Of a stretch of 64,000 nt of DNA, positions 52,170 through 61,238 are shown piece after piece (within the stretch, counting starts at the first letter, position 1; each line of letters starts with the position of its first letter). This DNA is from Faecalicatena orotica (GTDB lineage Bacteria; Bacillota; Clostridia; Lachnospirales; Lachnospiraceae): positions 523,089 through 587,088 of the forward strand of contig NZ_QGDL01000001.1 of NCBI RefSeq assembly GCF_003149245.1, written 5' to 3'. The notes under the pieces were generated by a model. The model made no database searches. It was not told the origin of the DNA and saw nothing but the letters and a program-made list of their open reading frames with translations. Made by a program: the position numbers and the translations under genes.

Positions 52170-53729
52170 CTATTCCGTCTCTGATTTTCCATCCGGCAAA
52201 TCAATATCCGGGATACCAGTTATATGTACGTTCCTGTCTGTTCTGGCTTCAAGTGTCTCTGCCTTGATTACATCTCCAAGATCAATACCGGTTGTCTCTT
52301 TCATGCTTTCAATCAGCTTCTTCATGACAATCGGTACATTGCCTGCGACAGCATCCATGCCACTGCCTTCGCCGCTTCCTCCGATGATCGTGATCTTATC
52401 GATCTGTTTCAGCGGCTCGGCAATGCTGGATGCGATATCCGGCAATACCTTAATCAGCATTTCTGCCATAGCAGCTTTATTGTACTTCTGGTAAGCATCC
52501 GCCTTTTTCTCCATTGATTCAGCCTCTGCAAGTCCTTTGGCACGTATTGCCTTAGCTTCCGCTTCTCCCTTTGCCTGCACACCTTCAGCCTCCTGTACCA
52601 TCCTGTACTTCTCAGCTTCCGCCTGTGCTTTTTTGGCAATTGACTCCTGCTCCAGAGCATACTTGTCGGCTTCGGCCTGGATCTTCTTAGCAGCGGCTTC
52701 GCGTTCCATCTCAAACTGTCTCGCTTCTGCATCTTTCTGTCTGCGGTACAGTTCCGCATCAGAACGCTGCTGCTGTTCAAACTTCTTCGCTTCAGCTTCT
52801 TTCTTAATCTCTGCTTCCAGTGCCTTTTCTTTTACTTCTACCTCACGGGCTTTCAGCTCTACCTCGCGTTCCTGGCGGGCGATGTTGGCATTCGCAGTCG
52901 TGATCTCGATTTCCTTACGCTGCTGTTCTTCCTGAATGCGGTATGCAGCATCCGCTTCTGCCTGCTTGATGTCGGCGTCTTTTTTCAACTCTGCTTTCTT
53001 GATCGCGAGTTCATTCTCACGCTGGGCAATCTCGGTCTGGGACGCAATCTGACGTTCATTGGCCATCTTATCAGCATCTGCCTTAGCCATCGCAATATCT
53101 CTCTCAGATTCAGCTTTTGCAATGGCAGCATCCTTTTTGATCTTCGCGGTATTATCCATACCCATATCATTGATCAGTCCGCTCTCATCTTCTACGTTCT
53201 GGATATTACAGGAAATAATCTCAATACCAAGCTTGCGCATATCAACCATCGCCTTGCCCTGCACCTGATTACCAAACTCATCCCTGTTATTGCAGATTGT
53301 TTTTAAATCCATTGTACCGATAATCTCCCTCATGTTACCCTGAAGGGAATCCTGCAGATCCATGATGATCTCTTCTGACTTTTTATTCAGGAAGTTCGTC
53401 ATCGCAAGCTTAATCATCTCCGGCTCCGTGCTGACACGCACTTTTGCCACGGCATCAACCTGAATATTGATAAAGTCCAGCGTCGGAATATATCCTTCTG
53501 TCTTGATATCAATGGTTACCTGCTTTAGTGAAAGCTTATCCAGCCTCTGCAGAAACGGAATGCGAATCCCCGCCCGCCCAATCAGAATCTTAGGGTCTTT
53601 TTTGAATCCGGAAATGATAAATGCCGTGTCCGGCGGAGCTTTTACATATCCGCAGACGATGAAAATTAAAAGTAATGCAACGACAATGACAGCTATGATG
53701 ATGCCTATGAAATCTCCTATGTAGAACAT
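52170..53729 (-). CDS. Flotillin-like SPFH protein
   Basis: 519 residues from ATG 53729 (GGAGG about 10 bases upstream). An N-terminal membrane anchor (about 5-29) is followed by the SPFH/band 7 domain (about 35-200). A long coiled coil rich in A, E, K and Q (about 210-420) and a C-terminal oligomerisation region complete it. It resembles YuaG/FloT, which organises membrane microdomains. The usual NfeD-type partner (YuaF) is not adjacent here. It ends 16 bases from the LysR stop. Confidence 0.93.
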   Translation of the reverse strand: MFYIGDFIGIIIAVIVVALLLIFIVCGYVKAPPDTAFIISGFKKDPKILIGRAGIRIPFLQRLDKLSLKQVTIDIKTEGYIPTLDFINIQVDAVAKVRVSTEPEMIKLAMTNFLNKKSEEIIMDLQDSLQGNMREIIGTMDLKTICNNRDEFGNQVQGKAMVDMRKLGIEIISCNIQNVEDESGLINDMGMDNTAKIKKDAAIAKAESERDIAMAKADADKMANERQIASQTEIAQRENELAIKKAELKKDADIKQAEADAAYRIQEEQQRKEIEITTANANIARQEREVELKAREVEVKEKALEAEIKKEAEAKKFEQQQRSDAELYRRQKDAEARQFEMEREAAAKKIQAEADKYALEQESIAKKAQAEAEKYRMVQEAEGVQAKGEAEAKAIRAKGLAEAESMEKKADAYQKYNKAAMAEMLIKVLPDIASSIAEPLKQIDKITIIGGSGEGSGMDAVAGNVPIVMKKLIESMKETTGIDLGDVIKAETLEARTDRNVHITGIPDIDLPDGKSETE

Positions 53730-53907
53730 GTGTCTCTTCCTCCTCATATTGTGGCACATTACCGGCCCCTGTTCCGGCCGTCTGTATACCCATCTTGACT
53801 GGTGCCTGTTCGATTTTGCGGCCTTCCCAGCCGCCTTCCCGCCCTCCTTATCGTGAGAATTTATTATGCTTTATTGTAACATAAATAGCACTGCTTTAAA
53901 TAGTAGA

Positions 53908-54693
53908 TTATGTTAATTTTCCGGAAATTCGTTTTTGAATCTCCTTATAGCGAGTCTGCCCGATGGGGAGCTGTGTTCCGTCACTCAAAGTCGCCTTATA
54001 CCGGCAGATTTCCCGGATATAACGGATATTCACGAGATAGCTGTTGTGGATACGGACGAAATGGGGGTGTTCCATCTCATTCAGCGTTACCCTGGCAGTA
54101 ATGGAATCCGTCTCTGTAGAAATGGTAGTAATCTTATCATCCGATTTCATATATATGATTTCACCGGGAAAGAAAAAATGGATATTGCCATTTAAGTCCT
54201 TTATCCTGATCTTTTCCATCTTCCCACCGGAAAGGATTTCTGTATTCACGCGGTCAAACACTCTTGCCTGCGGTGTCTGGTCCTGCGGCGCCTGTTCATT
54301 CTGAATATGGCAGGCATTGGCGTGAAGCAGATGCAGATCTTCTTTCTCCTGCTTCCAGACGAACGTAAAATGTACCCCGCTGGATAATGATGTGCCATCC
54401 GCTCCCCGGCTCGTTACTATAAATCTGCCATAAGTCACCCATGTATGCCGCTCATGCGTCAGCATAGCATACTCCTCCTGTGAAATCTCCAGTGGCGGCA
54501 GTTCCCCTTCCGACTCTATCGTTTTTAAAAACTTGTCACGCCCCTGAATATATTGTGAAGAATAATCCCCGACCCAGACAAAGTCTTCATCCAGCAGTTC
54601 AACAAAAGGAAGAAGCTGTTTGTTCATAAATGCGTGAATCAGCTCCCTCGATTTGTCCAGAATATTCTTTTCAGTATAACGCTGTTTTCCCAT
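53908..54693 (-). CDS. LytTR DNA-binding protein with NTF2/SnoaL-like domain
   Basis: 261 residues from ATG 54693, 8 bases after GGAGG. Residues about 10-135 look like a SnoaL/NTF2-like domain (LLPFVELLDEDFVWVGDYSSQYIQGRDKF). The C-terminal 100 residues are LytTR (KIRIKDLNGNIHFFFPGEIIYMKSDDK, then HNSYLVNIRYIRE). There is no receiver domain, so the N-terminal pocket may bind a ligand directly. It is the last gene of the ogt-polY-yolD-tag run, 36 bases after tag, and could be cotranscribed. Confidence 0.85.
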   Translation of the reverse strand: MGKQRYTEKNILDKSRELIHAFMNKQLLPFVELLDEDFVWVGDYSSQYIQGRDKFLKTIESEGELPPLEISQEEYAMLTHERHTWVTYGRFIVTSRGADGTSLSSGVHFTFVWKQEKEDLHLLHANACHIQNEQAPQDQTPQARVFDRVNTEILSGGKMEKIRIKDLNGNIHFFFPGEIIYMKSDDKITTISTETDSITARVTLNEMEHPHFVRIHNSYLVNIRYIREICRYKATLSDGTQLPIGQTRYKEIQKRISGKLT

Positions 54694-54729
54694 GTAAGCC
54701 ACCTCCGGTTTGCCCTGAAACGTTGAAGA

Positions 54730-55305
54730 TCAGCTGTGCTTTACCTCCTCATAAACGAAACAGTCTTTTATATGGTCATTGACGATACCTGTCGCCTGAA
54801 GGAATGAATATACGATAGTTGTTCCCAGAAATTTAAATCCCATATCTTTCAAGTCCTTGCTTATCCGGTCAGAAAGCGCAGTGTTCGCAGGCAAATCTTC
54901 TATATTCTCCCAATGCCCGGTCACGGGAGTGCCGTCTACATATGACCATATAAACTTATCAAAACTTCCGTACTCCTCCTGAATCTTCAAAAAGAGATTC
55001 GCATTATTAACAGCGGCTGATATCTTCCGCCGGTTCCTTATGATTTTCTCGTTCGACATAAGCTCTTCAATCTTATCATCCCCGTAATGTGCAACCTTCT
55101 CCGGGTCAAAACCATCGAATGCTTCACGGAATGCCTCTCTTTTTTTCAGGATTGTGATCCACGACAGTCCTGCCTGCATACTTTCCAGAATCAGCATCTC
55201 AAACAATTTGGCGTCGTCATGAACCGGCCGTCCCCATTCATTATCATGGTAGTCTATGTATATGGGAGTATCTCCCGCCCAGGAACATCTTGTCTTATTA
55301 TCCAT
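54730..55305 (-). CDS. tag: DNA-3-methyladenine glycosylase I
   Basis: Removes 3-methyladenine from alkylated DNA. 191 residues. The family features are visible: CSWAG (7-11) with a zinc-ligand Cys, YHDNEWGRPVHDD near 19-31, LESMQAGLSWITILKKR near 40-56 and GFKFLGTTIVYSFLQATGIVNDH near 157-179 with the closing His. It follows yolD by 15 bases in the same operon as ogt and a Y-family polymerase. Confidence 0.95.
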   Translation of the reverse strand: MDNKTRCSWAGDTPIYIDYHDNEWGRPVHDDAKLFEMLILESMQAGLSWITILKKREAFREAFDGFDPEKVAHYGDDKIEELMSNEKIIRNRRKISAAVNNANLFLKIQEEYGSFDKFIWSYVDGTPVTGHWENIEDLPANTALSDRISKDLKDMGFKFLGTTIVYSFLQATGIVNDHIKDCFVYEEVKHS

Positions 55306-55320
55306 ACTGTTGTTATCCTT

Positions 55321-55641
55321 TCATTCGATTATAATATCATACAAATCATCAAATGAGATCTTTGTATTCACAATTTTAAGAAGTCTGGCTGTCTCATCTA
55401 TCCTTGACACCATCCCTGTCAGCTTCAGATACTCATGATTGGCAAAATAAATGACTGTTATGATATCATTTTTATGAACCTGCCTGAGTTTCTGATCCAG
55501 TTCCTTCTGGTACTCTTCTGACAGTTCCCGCTTTGGGACCACAATTTTTTCTTTTTTCTTCAATGCCTCCGGATAACCTTTTAAGGCCGCAAACGGCATG
55601 AACTGCTTTGCCCGCTCTTCCCTGCTCATTTTACTATTCAC
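55321..55641 (-). CDS. YolD-like protein
   Basis: 106 residues. YolD family: RAKQFMPFAALKGYPEALKKKE (about 10-31) and a C-terminal SH3-like beta region (VIYFANHEYLKLTGMVSRID). YolD-type proteins are regularly encoded beside UvrX-like Y-family polymerases and are thought to regulate or load them. It overlaps the polymerase gene by 8 bases. Confidence 0.88.
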   Translation of the reverse strand: MNSKMSREERAKQFMPFAALKGYPEALKKKEKIVVPKRELSEEYQKELDQKLRQVHKNDIITVIYFANHEYLKLTGMVSRIDETARLLKIVNTKISFDDLYDIIIE

Positions 55642-56905
55642 TGCGGTGTCCTCCGATCTGCCGGTTACGTTCTATTGTCGTTCCATTTTCCATCAGGTTC
55701 ATGCCTTTTAATATCGCATTCTTACCATACTTTTCCTTGATATTAAGCATCGCCTGCTGCATGCGGTGCTCCCTTTCCAGCCCGGCCGGGTCTGTAAACA
55801 GGTCATACTGCTGGTATGCCTCATCTATGACATGATTGAATGTGAGATATACCCTGCGGACTGCCGTGAATCTGTCTACAATCCTTTCATACAGCTTCAG
55901 TGCATACGACCTGATCTGCCGGGCGGAGCTTGTCGTAACCGTCATGGAGATCGTACCGTGCGCAGATTTCTTTTCTATCCGGTTACTGTATCCAACATGA
56001 AGCGTGAGAGAATCCGTAACCAGCCCCTTATCCACCAGTTCCAGACAGAGCAGTTCTGCCATCTCCTTGACAATGAGTTTCCCTTCCTCATAATGATAAT
56101 CCCGGCTCAATACCTGCCCGCTGGATATGGAATTTGATTTTGCCTTGTAATTCTTAATATCCGCTATCGTCGTTGGCTCCCGTCCCCATGCATGGTCGAT
56201 CAGAAGTTCCGCATCTATGCCGAATAGCTGATAGAGAAGCCCTTCATCTGCCCGGGCTATCTCTCCCATCGTCGTAATCCCCACCCGTTCCAGACGGACG
56301 GCCGTCCCGGTACCGATCCTCCAGAAATCTTTGAGTGGTTTGTGGGTCCACAGTGTCCCACGGTATGATGCTTCATCAAGGATGCCTATATGGTCCGGCA
56401 CATGCTTCGCCGTAATATCCAATGCAATCTTAGCCAGATACAGGTTCGAGCCAATCCCGCAGGTGGCAGTAATCTCTGTGCTGTCCATGATGTCCTGCAT
56501 GATCCTCATACCCAGCTCCTTTGCCGTCATCTGGTACATTGACAGATAGTCGGTCACATCCATAAAAACCTCGTCCACAGAATACACATGGATGTCCGCA
56601 CTTTCTATATATTTCAGGTAAATGGCATAGATTTCAGCAGAATAATCGATGTACAACTGCATCCTCGGCGGTGCCATGATATATTCGATGTTCTTTGGAA
56701 TCTGGAAAACCCTGCATCTACCGGGTACTCCCAGTTCTTTCATCGCCGGCGAAACGGCCAGACAGATCGTCTTTTCCGACCTTTCAGGGTCTGCCACTAC
56801 CAGATTCGTCTCCAGCGGGTCCAGACCACGCTCGACACATTCTACGGATGCATAAAAGCACTTCAGATCTATACAGATATAGACTTTATCTCCGGTCATA
56901 TTCAC
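55634..56905 (-). CDS. Y-family DNA polymerase (UvrX/UmuC type)
   Basis: Translesion polymerase. 423 residues. The palm motif YICIDLKCFYASVE (about 8-21) carries the first catalytic Asp. SVDEVFMDVT near 107-116 gives the Asp-Glu pair. A helix-hairpin-helix thumb (DFWRIGTGTAVRLERVGITTMGE) and the little-finger domain follow. Its start overlaps ogt by 4 bases (ATGA) and its end overlaps yolD by 8. This places a bypass polymerase under the same control as two alkylation-repair enzymes. Confidence 0.93.
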   Translation of the reverse strand: MNMTGDKVYICIDLKCFYASVECVERGLDPLETNLVVADPERSEKTICLAVSPAMKELGVPGRCRVFQIPKNIEYIMAPPRMQLYIDYSAEIYAIYLKYIESADIHVYSVDEVFMDVTDYLSMYQMTAKELGMRIMQDIMDSTEITATCGIGSNLYLAKIALDITAKHVPDHIGILDEASYRGTLWTHKPLKDFWRIGTGTAVRLERVGITTMGEIARADEGLLYQLFGIDAELLIDHAWGREPTTIADIKNYKAKSNSISSGQVLSRDYHYEEGKLIVKEMAELLCLELVDKGLVTDSLTLHVGYSNRIEKKSAHGTISMTVTTSSARQIRSYALKLYERIVDRFTAVRRVYLTFNHVIDEAYQQYDLFTDPAGLEREHRMQQAMLNIKEKYGKNAILKGMNLMENGTTIERNRQIGGHRSE

Positions 56906-57438
56906 TGCCGCCCTTTCTTAGGCCAGTGATACCGGCTTAGATCTACCCCTTCCAGACGCAGGAGTGCTTCTTTTTTTTCTATTCCGCCTGCATATCCGGT
57001 CAGGCTTCCGTCGCTCCCCACTACCCGGTGGCAGGGTATCACAATGGAAATCGGGTTGTGCCCGACTGCGCCCCCTACAGCCTGGGCGGACATGCGGCTA
57101 AGTCCCTTCTTTACAGCGAGTCTCTCTGCAATTTCTCCATAAGTCATGACACTCCCATATGGGATCTCACAGAGTATCTTCCAGACTTCCTGTCTGAACT
57201 CACTGCCGGCAGGAGCCAGAGGAAGCTTCGATATCCCGGGCTTCATTCCTGCAAAATACCGGTCAAGCCAGTCTTTCGCAGACTGCAGGACCGGGATGTT
57301 ATCATTTTCCGTTGGTTCTTCCTTAAGTGTTCCATAAAAATACTTCTGACCGTCCAGCCACAGGCCTGACAGATTCATGCCGTCAGATACAATTGTAATC
57401 CCGCCTGCCGGTGAGGAATAGTGTGCTGAATAATACAT
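56902..57438 (-). CDS. ogt: Methylated-DNA-protein cysteine methyltransferase
   Basis: Suicide repair protein that takes the methyl from O6-methylguanine. 178 residues from ATG 57438, 6 bases after AAGGAGG; a longer frame lacks a site. The active-site PCHRV lies in IVIPCHRVVGSDGSLTGYAGG near 137-157. The helix-turn-helix region is LSRMSAQAVGGAVGHNPI. First gene of the repair run. Confidence 0.95.
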   Translation of the reverse strand: MYYSAHYSSPAGGITIVSDGMNLSGLWLDGQKYFYGTLKEEPTENDNIPVLQSAKDWLDRYFAGMKPGISKLPLAPAGSEFRQEVWKILCEIPYGSVMTYGEIAERLAVKKGLSRMSAQAVGGAVGHNPISIVIPCHRVVGSDGSLTGYAGGIEKKEALLRLEGVDLSRYHWPKKGRQ

Positions 57439-57548
57439 GGGCGCCCTCCTTTTGCTTTTTATTCTATCAGAACATTCGTTCGTTTTCAAGGTCTTATTTT
57501 AAATCCTACGGACAAATTTCCCCACGGCAGGTAAATCAATACTTCTAC

Positions 57549-58913
57549 TTATTCCTTATAAGAAAGCGCTTCCTCAATTACCTTCTGTTTTTGTGACTTA
57601 AGATATTCGATGCTTACAGCCTTTACTTTCAGTCTCCAGATAACGTAAACTGCAACTATTAGAATTGTCGCAAATGAAGCAATAATAAATCCAAAACTTT
57701 GTCCTGCACAGGAACCATAAATCATATATGCACAGGCAATCAAACCAACGCTGCAAAATATGTAGTAAACAGGAATCGGCATTGCATGCAGGAAAGAACA
57801 TTTCCAGGGTTCCGGATATTTTTTAGGCAGAGCCATGCATTTTACAACAGCAAAGAAAATAATAATGTAAAATACCAGATTCGTCAGCGATACTATTGTA
57901 TCAAATGAAATATTAAATATAATCGGAATCAATGTAATCAGATACAATGCAGTCATGGAAACATACGGCCATCCATTCTTCGCTTTCTTTTTAAATACAG
58001 GGGGGATCCATCCTTCATCTGCCATCTGCATGATCGGATAACGGAAGGTTGTAACCGATGTAAATAAAGAAGTCAGCAGTGCCAGTACTGCCCCGCACAG
58101 TATAAATGCCACAAACACACCTTTCGGGAAAATATACTGGGCTACAACAGAAAGATCCTTATTGGCAACCTGCTCAATGGGAAGTACTCCCGTTGCAACG
58201 AAAACAATCAATGTAGAAATAACCAAAACAATCAGACTGCAGCCAATCATGGCTTTTGGCGCTTCTCTCGTAGGTCTTTTTAATTCAGAGCTTAAACTTA
58301 CCGGAACTAATGTACAGCCAAGTACTGCATATAAGCACATATTGCAGGCTGCCGCAAAATTTGAAAAACCACAGTCAAAAAAGCCACCCTCACTTATATA
58401 TTTTGAAAAATTTATCTTAGGAAGACCCATTATTACAAATAGTAATAAAGCTCCTAACAGTATGACCGTCATAGCGCTCTCTACTTTTCCCCCAAATTTC
58501 GTACCAAAATAGCTGATTCCAAAAAACAGCGTGATAATACCAATTGACAGCAGTTTGCTCTCTGAAGGTACGGAAGTAATGACAGATGACGTATAGGAAA
58601 TCGCGGATGTTGCATATCCTGCCATAGTCAGTGAGGCAATCAGCCAGAGGAATCCGTAAATTCCACTAACAACAGGCGGCATAAGGAATGCCATCTGGCT
58701 GTAATCCCCTCCTTTTAAAGGAAACATCGAGGCTATAATAAAGTTAAAGAGTTGTGCAAAGAAAGCCAGCAGCACACCCATAATCATTGCAAAAATGGCT
58801 CCTTTCCCAGCCAGTCCTATCGCTATCGGAAGCAGGATAAAGAGACCTGAACCAATGACGCCGCCAATCGTATAACTATAAAGTTCCAATGTTGTCAGCT
58901 TTGTGGATTTCAT
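57549..58913 (-). CDS. APC-family amino acid permease
   Basis: 454 residues with about twelve TM helices. The first helix contains the substrate-binding GGVIGSGLF (17-25) typical of the APC superfamily, followed by LPIAIGLAGKGA. It lies 29 bases after the PatB-like gene on the same strand, so it likely imports or exchanges the amino acid handled by that enzyme, for example cystathionine, cysteine or methionine; this is inferred from position. Confidence 0.9.
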   Translation of the reverse strand: MKSTKLTTLELYSYTIGGVIGSGLFILLPIAIGLAGKGAIFAMIMGVLLAFFAQLFNFIIASMFPLKGGDYSQMAFLMPPVVSGIYGFLWLIASLTMAGYATSAISYTSSVITSVPSESKLLSIGIITLFFGISYFGTKFGGKVESAMTVILLGALLLFVIMGLPKINFSKYISEGGFFDCGFSNFAAACNMCLYAVLGCTLVPVSLSSELKRPTREAPKAMIGCSLIVLVISTLIVFVATGVLPIEQVANKDLSVVAQYIFPKGVFVAFILCGAVLALLTSLFTSVTTFRYPIMQMADEGWIPPVFKKKAKNGWPYVSMTALYLITLIPIIFNISFDTIVSLTNLVFYIIIFFAVVKCMALPKKYPEPWKCSFLHAMPIPVYYIFCSVGLIACAYMIYGSCAGQSFGFIIASFATILIVAVYVIWRLKVKAVSIEYLKSQKQKVIEEALSYKE

Positions 58914-58942
58914 AAAATACCTCCTTATTTATAGAAATAATT

Positions 58943-60130
58943 CTACTTGAATTGACTGCAGATTCTTGAAAAGGCTTCTTCTAAACGGATACGGGGGATG
59001 GATGTGCAGACACGGATATATCCTGGTGAGTCTCCCTCATCAAAATCTCTTCCTTGTTCCACGAAAACACCTGCTTTATTATAACAGCGGTCTAACAGTT
59101 CATCATCTGACAGTCCATAAGCTGAAAAATCCATCCACAGCAGATATGTTCCTTCCGGCCTCCATATCTTTACTTCGGGCATATTTTCTTTTAAATATGC
59201 GATGACAAAATCAATATTTTCATCCAGATATTCCCGCAGCTGTTCGAACCACTCTTCCCCCTCGTTATAGGCTGCTTTCACCGCCTCCAGAACAAATGGT
59301 GTTGGGTTGCAGTGAAGCTGTTCTGCAGTTTTACACCTAAGCGCTTTATCTTTTATAATCAGATGGCTTGCTTCCAAAGATGCAAGATTAAACGATTTAC
59401 TTGCTCCTGCACACACAATCAGGTTTTGTGCATCTGTTATCTTTCCTATCGGTGTAAATACTGTTTCTCTGCGTACAATATCCCCGTGTATCTCGTCAGC
59501 AATCACGACCACATCATTTTTGGTACATATGTCATATATCCGCTTTAATTCATCTGCTGTCCACACACGCCCGACAGGATTATGCGGACTGCATAATAGA
59601 AAAGCTTTCACTTCTGCCAGTGCCGTCTTTTTTTCAAAATCCTCCCAGTTAACCGTATAGTATCCGTCATTATCTAGTAAATGGCTTTTCACTACCTTGC
59701 GGTCTGCGTTCCGGATGGTTGAATAAAACGGAGTATATACCGGGGGTGTGACAAGTATGCTGTCACCATACCCAGAAACCGCCTTAATTGCAGCAGTAAT
59801 TCCTGTAAGCGTCCCTGCACTGTATAAAATTTCCTCTCTTTTCACATGCCAGTCATGTCTTCTGGCGTACCAGCCAATAATGGCTTCATAATACCCATTG
59901 TGCAGACTGGGGTGGGTAAAGCAGTAACCATAAAGGTTAAAATCTACTACTTTCTGGAGCGCTGTCCTGATACACGGGGCACACCGGAAATCCATATCAG
60001 CAACATCAATTGGTATAAAATCGGCAGGAACAGGCCCCCAATTAAACTCTGCCATATACTCATCCGTGACATCATATTCCATACTGTTTGTACCGCGCCG
60101 GTCAATTATTTCGTCGAAATCAAATTTCAT
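58943..60130 (-). CDS. PatB/MalY-type aminotransferase (C-S beta-lyase)
   Basis: 395 residues from ATG 60130, 7 bases after AGGAGG. PLP-dependent fold type I enzyme. The N-terminal FIPIDVADMDFRCAP (about 38-52), the binding Lys in CAGASKSFNLASLEASH near 231-247 and SPHNPVGRVWT near 168 match the MalY/PatB group, which cleaves cystathionine or cysteine conjugates to pyruvate, ammonia and a thiol. It is transcribed from a consensus promoter with an adjacent perfect palindrome and followed by a permease. Confidence 0.92.
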   Translation of the reverse strand: MKFDFDEIIDRRGTNSMEYDVTDEYMAEFNWGPVPADFIPIDVADMDFRCAPCIRTALQKVVDFNLYGYCFTHPSLHNGYYEAIIGWYARRHDWHVKREEILYSAGTLTGITAAIKAVSGYGDSILVTPPVYTPFYSTIRNADRKVVKSHLLDNDGYYTVNWEDFEKKTALAEVKAFLLCSPHNPVGRVWTADELKRIYDICTKNDVVVIADEIHGDIVRRETVFTPIGKITDAQNLIVCAGASKSFNLASLEASHLIIKDKALRCKTAEQLHCNPTPFVLEAVKAAYNEGEEWFEQLREYLDENIDFVIAYLKENMPEVKIWRPEGTYLLWMDFSAYGLSDDELLDRCYNKAGVFVEQGRDFDEGDSPGYIRVCTSIPRIRLEEAFSRICSQFK

Positions 60131-60209
60131 CTGAATACCTCCTGTTGTAAAATACATAGTTACAGATTCTGCACTGCATTACTATGCGTAACATTAAAGT
60201 CATTTAATT

Positions 60210-60262
60210 GTTAAGCTGCTTAACTTTTATTTTAATATAATACCACTGTCTAAAATTGTCAA
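60210..60262 (-). promoter_or_regulatory. patB-like promoter with palindromic operator
   Basis: TTGACA (60257-60262), a 17-base spacer and TATATT (60234-60239) on the minus strand. Directly downstream lies the palindrome GTTAAGC-T-GCTTAAC (60210-60224), placed where a bound repressor would block initiation. The neighbouring MarR protein is the obvious candidate. Confidence 0.75.
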
Positions 60263-60324
60263 TACATTTATGTTTTTTACCATATTTTACCATATTTTTG
60301 TTATATTTTCACAAAAACAAGCAT

Positions 60325-60383
60325 AAAAAAAGAGCCTCTGATGCAAAGAAAAAATCCTGTTAACAGGATTCTCTTGCACCAGA
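60325..60383 (-). terminator. MarR gene terminator
   Basis: A nested stem: TCTG-TGCAAGA against its partner outside, and the palindrome AATCCTGTTAACAGGATT (60353-60370) inside, followed on the minus strand by T7 (60325-60331). Confidence 0.82.
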
Positions 60384-60390
60384 AAACTCA

Positions 60391-60879
60391 TTATTTTGAA
60401 ACATCATAATTGCGGCTGCGCTTAATATCTTCCCTGTATGCAGCATTCAGCATTTTCTGAACTGCTATATGATTCTGCAATTCTTCTTCTGAAAAATCCT
60501 CCAGCATATGATAGGTGGTCCGCTGGCATAAGTGGTTGAATTCTACATGGTCTTTGTATAATTCTTCCCCCTTTTTAGTCAGGCACAAATTATAAATGCG
60601 GTTATTCTGGTCATTCCGCGTCTGGTCTACATATCCTTTACTACGCAATTTCCTTACGATCTGTGAACACGCACTTGTTGTCTTTTTCAAAATCATTCCC
60701 AGCTCAGTTACCGTAATACCGGGATGTTCTGCAATCAAATCTACAATATGGCCTTCTGTCTGAAACAATATATGATTTCCATAATGATGAGGAAGGGTGT
60801 CATACTCACACATTAAATCATATGCCTCATCCTGTGCATTCCATAGCTGTTCAAAAAGCTTATAGCGGTCTTCTCCCAT
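60391..60879 (-). CDS. MarR-family transcriptional regulator
   Basis: 162 residues. The winged helix reads TVTELGMILKKTTSACSQIVRKLRSKGYVDQTRNDQNNRIYNLCLTKKG-type sequence at about 55-105, of which KTTSACSQIVRKL is the recognition helix. It lies upstream of patB and the permease on the same strand but is separated from them by a terminator, so it is a separate transcript and likely controls the downstream pair. AAGGAG lies 11 bases before ATG. Confidence 0.9.
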   Translation of the reverse strand: MGEDRYKLFEQLWNAQDEAYDLMCEYDTLPHHYGNHILFQTEGHIVDLIAEHPGITVTELGMILKKTTSACSQIVRKLRSKGYVDQTRNDQNNRIYNLCLTKKGEELYKDHVEFNHLCQRTTYHMLEDFSEEELQNHIAVQKMLNAAYREDIKRSRNYDVSK

Positions 60880-60967
60880 GTCTAACTCTACTCCTTTATC
60901 GGCTTAATCTTGCATTCAATGGCTTCCTGCGTCGATTTCGTACTGCTGCCTCATCAATTCTTTTATA

Positions 60968-60996
60968 AGTATACAATTATAAAGTATAGAAATCAA
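60968..60996 (-). promoter_or_regulatory. MarR gene promoter with inverted repeat
   Basis: TTGATT (60991-60996), a 17-base spacer and TATACT (60968-60973) on the minus strand. TATAC-N9-GTATA spans the -10, suggesting autoregulation. Confidence 0.7.
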
Positions 60997-61034
60997 TAAA
61001 TAGCTAATAAATTTCTGTCACTTTATCGGCCTCG

Positions 61035-61060
61035 GTGCCGTGCAGCTAAGTGCACGGCAC
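61035..61060. terminator. GC-rich hairpin in the marR-DUF2089 intergenic region
   Basis: GTGCCGTGC/GCACGGCAC with an 8-base loop. There is no T-tract. The rest of 60997-61238 is very AT-rich and holds the DUF2089 promoter (TTGATT and TATATT about 30-60 bases before the gene). Confidence 0.5.
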
Positions 61061-61238
61061 GGTGTGAACAGTAATGCTCTGCCCTTATGATATATCCATA
61101 GACACAATATATATTTTTATATTTTTCATGATCAAATTAATTTTTTCAATATTTATATTAAAATATTTAATTTATATATTGATTTTTTTAATATATGTGT
61201 TATATTATTAGTAGAAGCAATCGAAAGGGAGTGATTAT

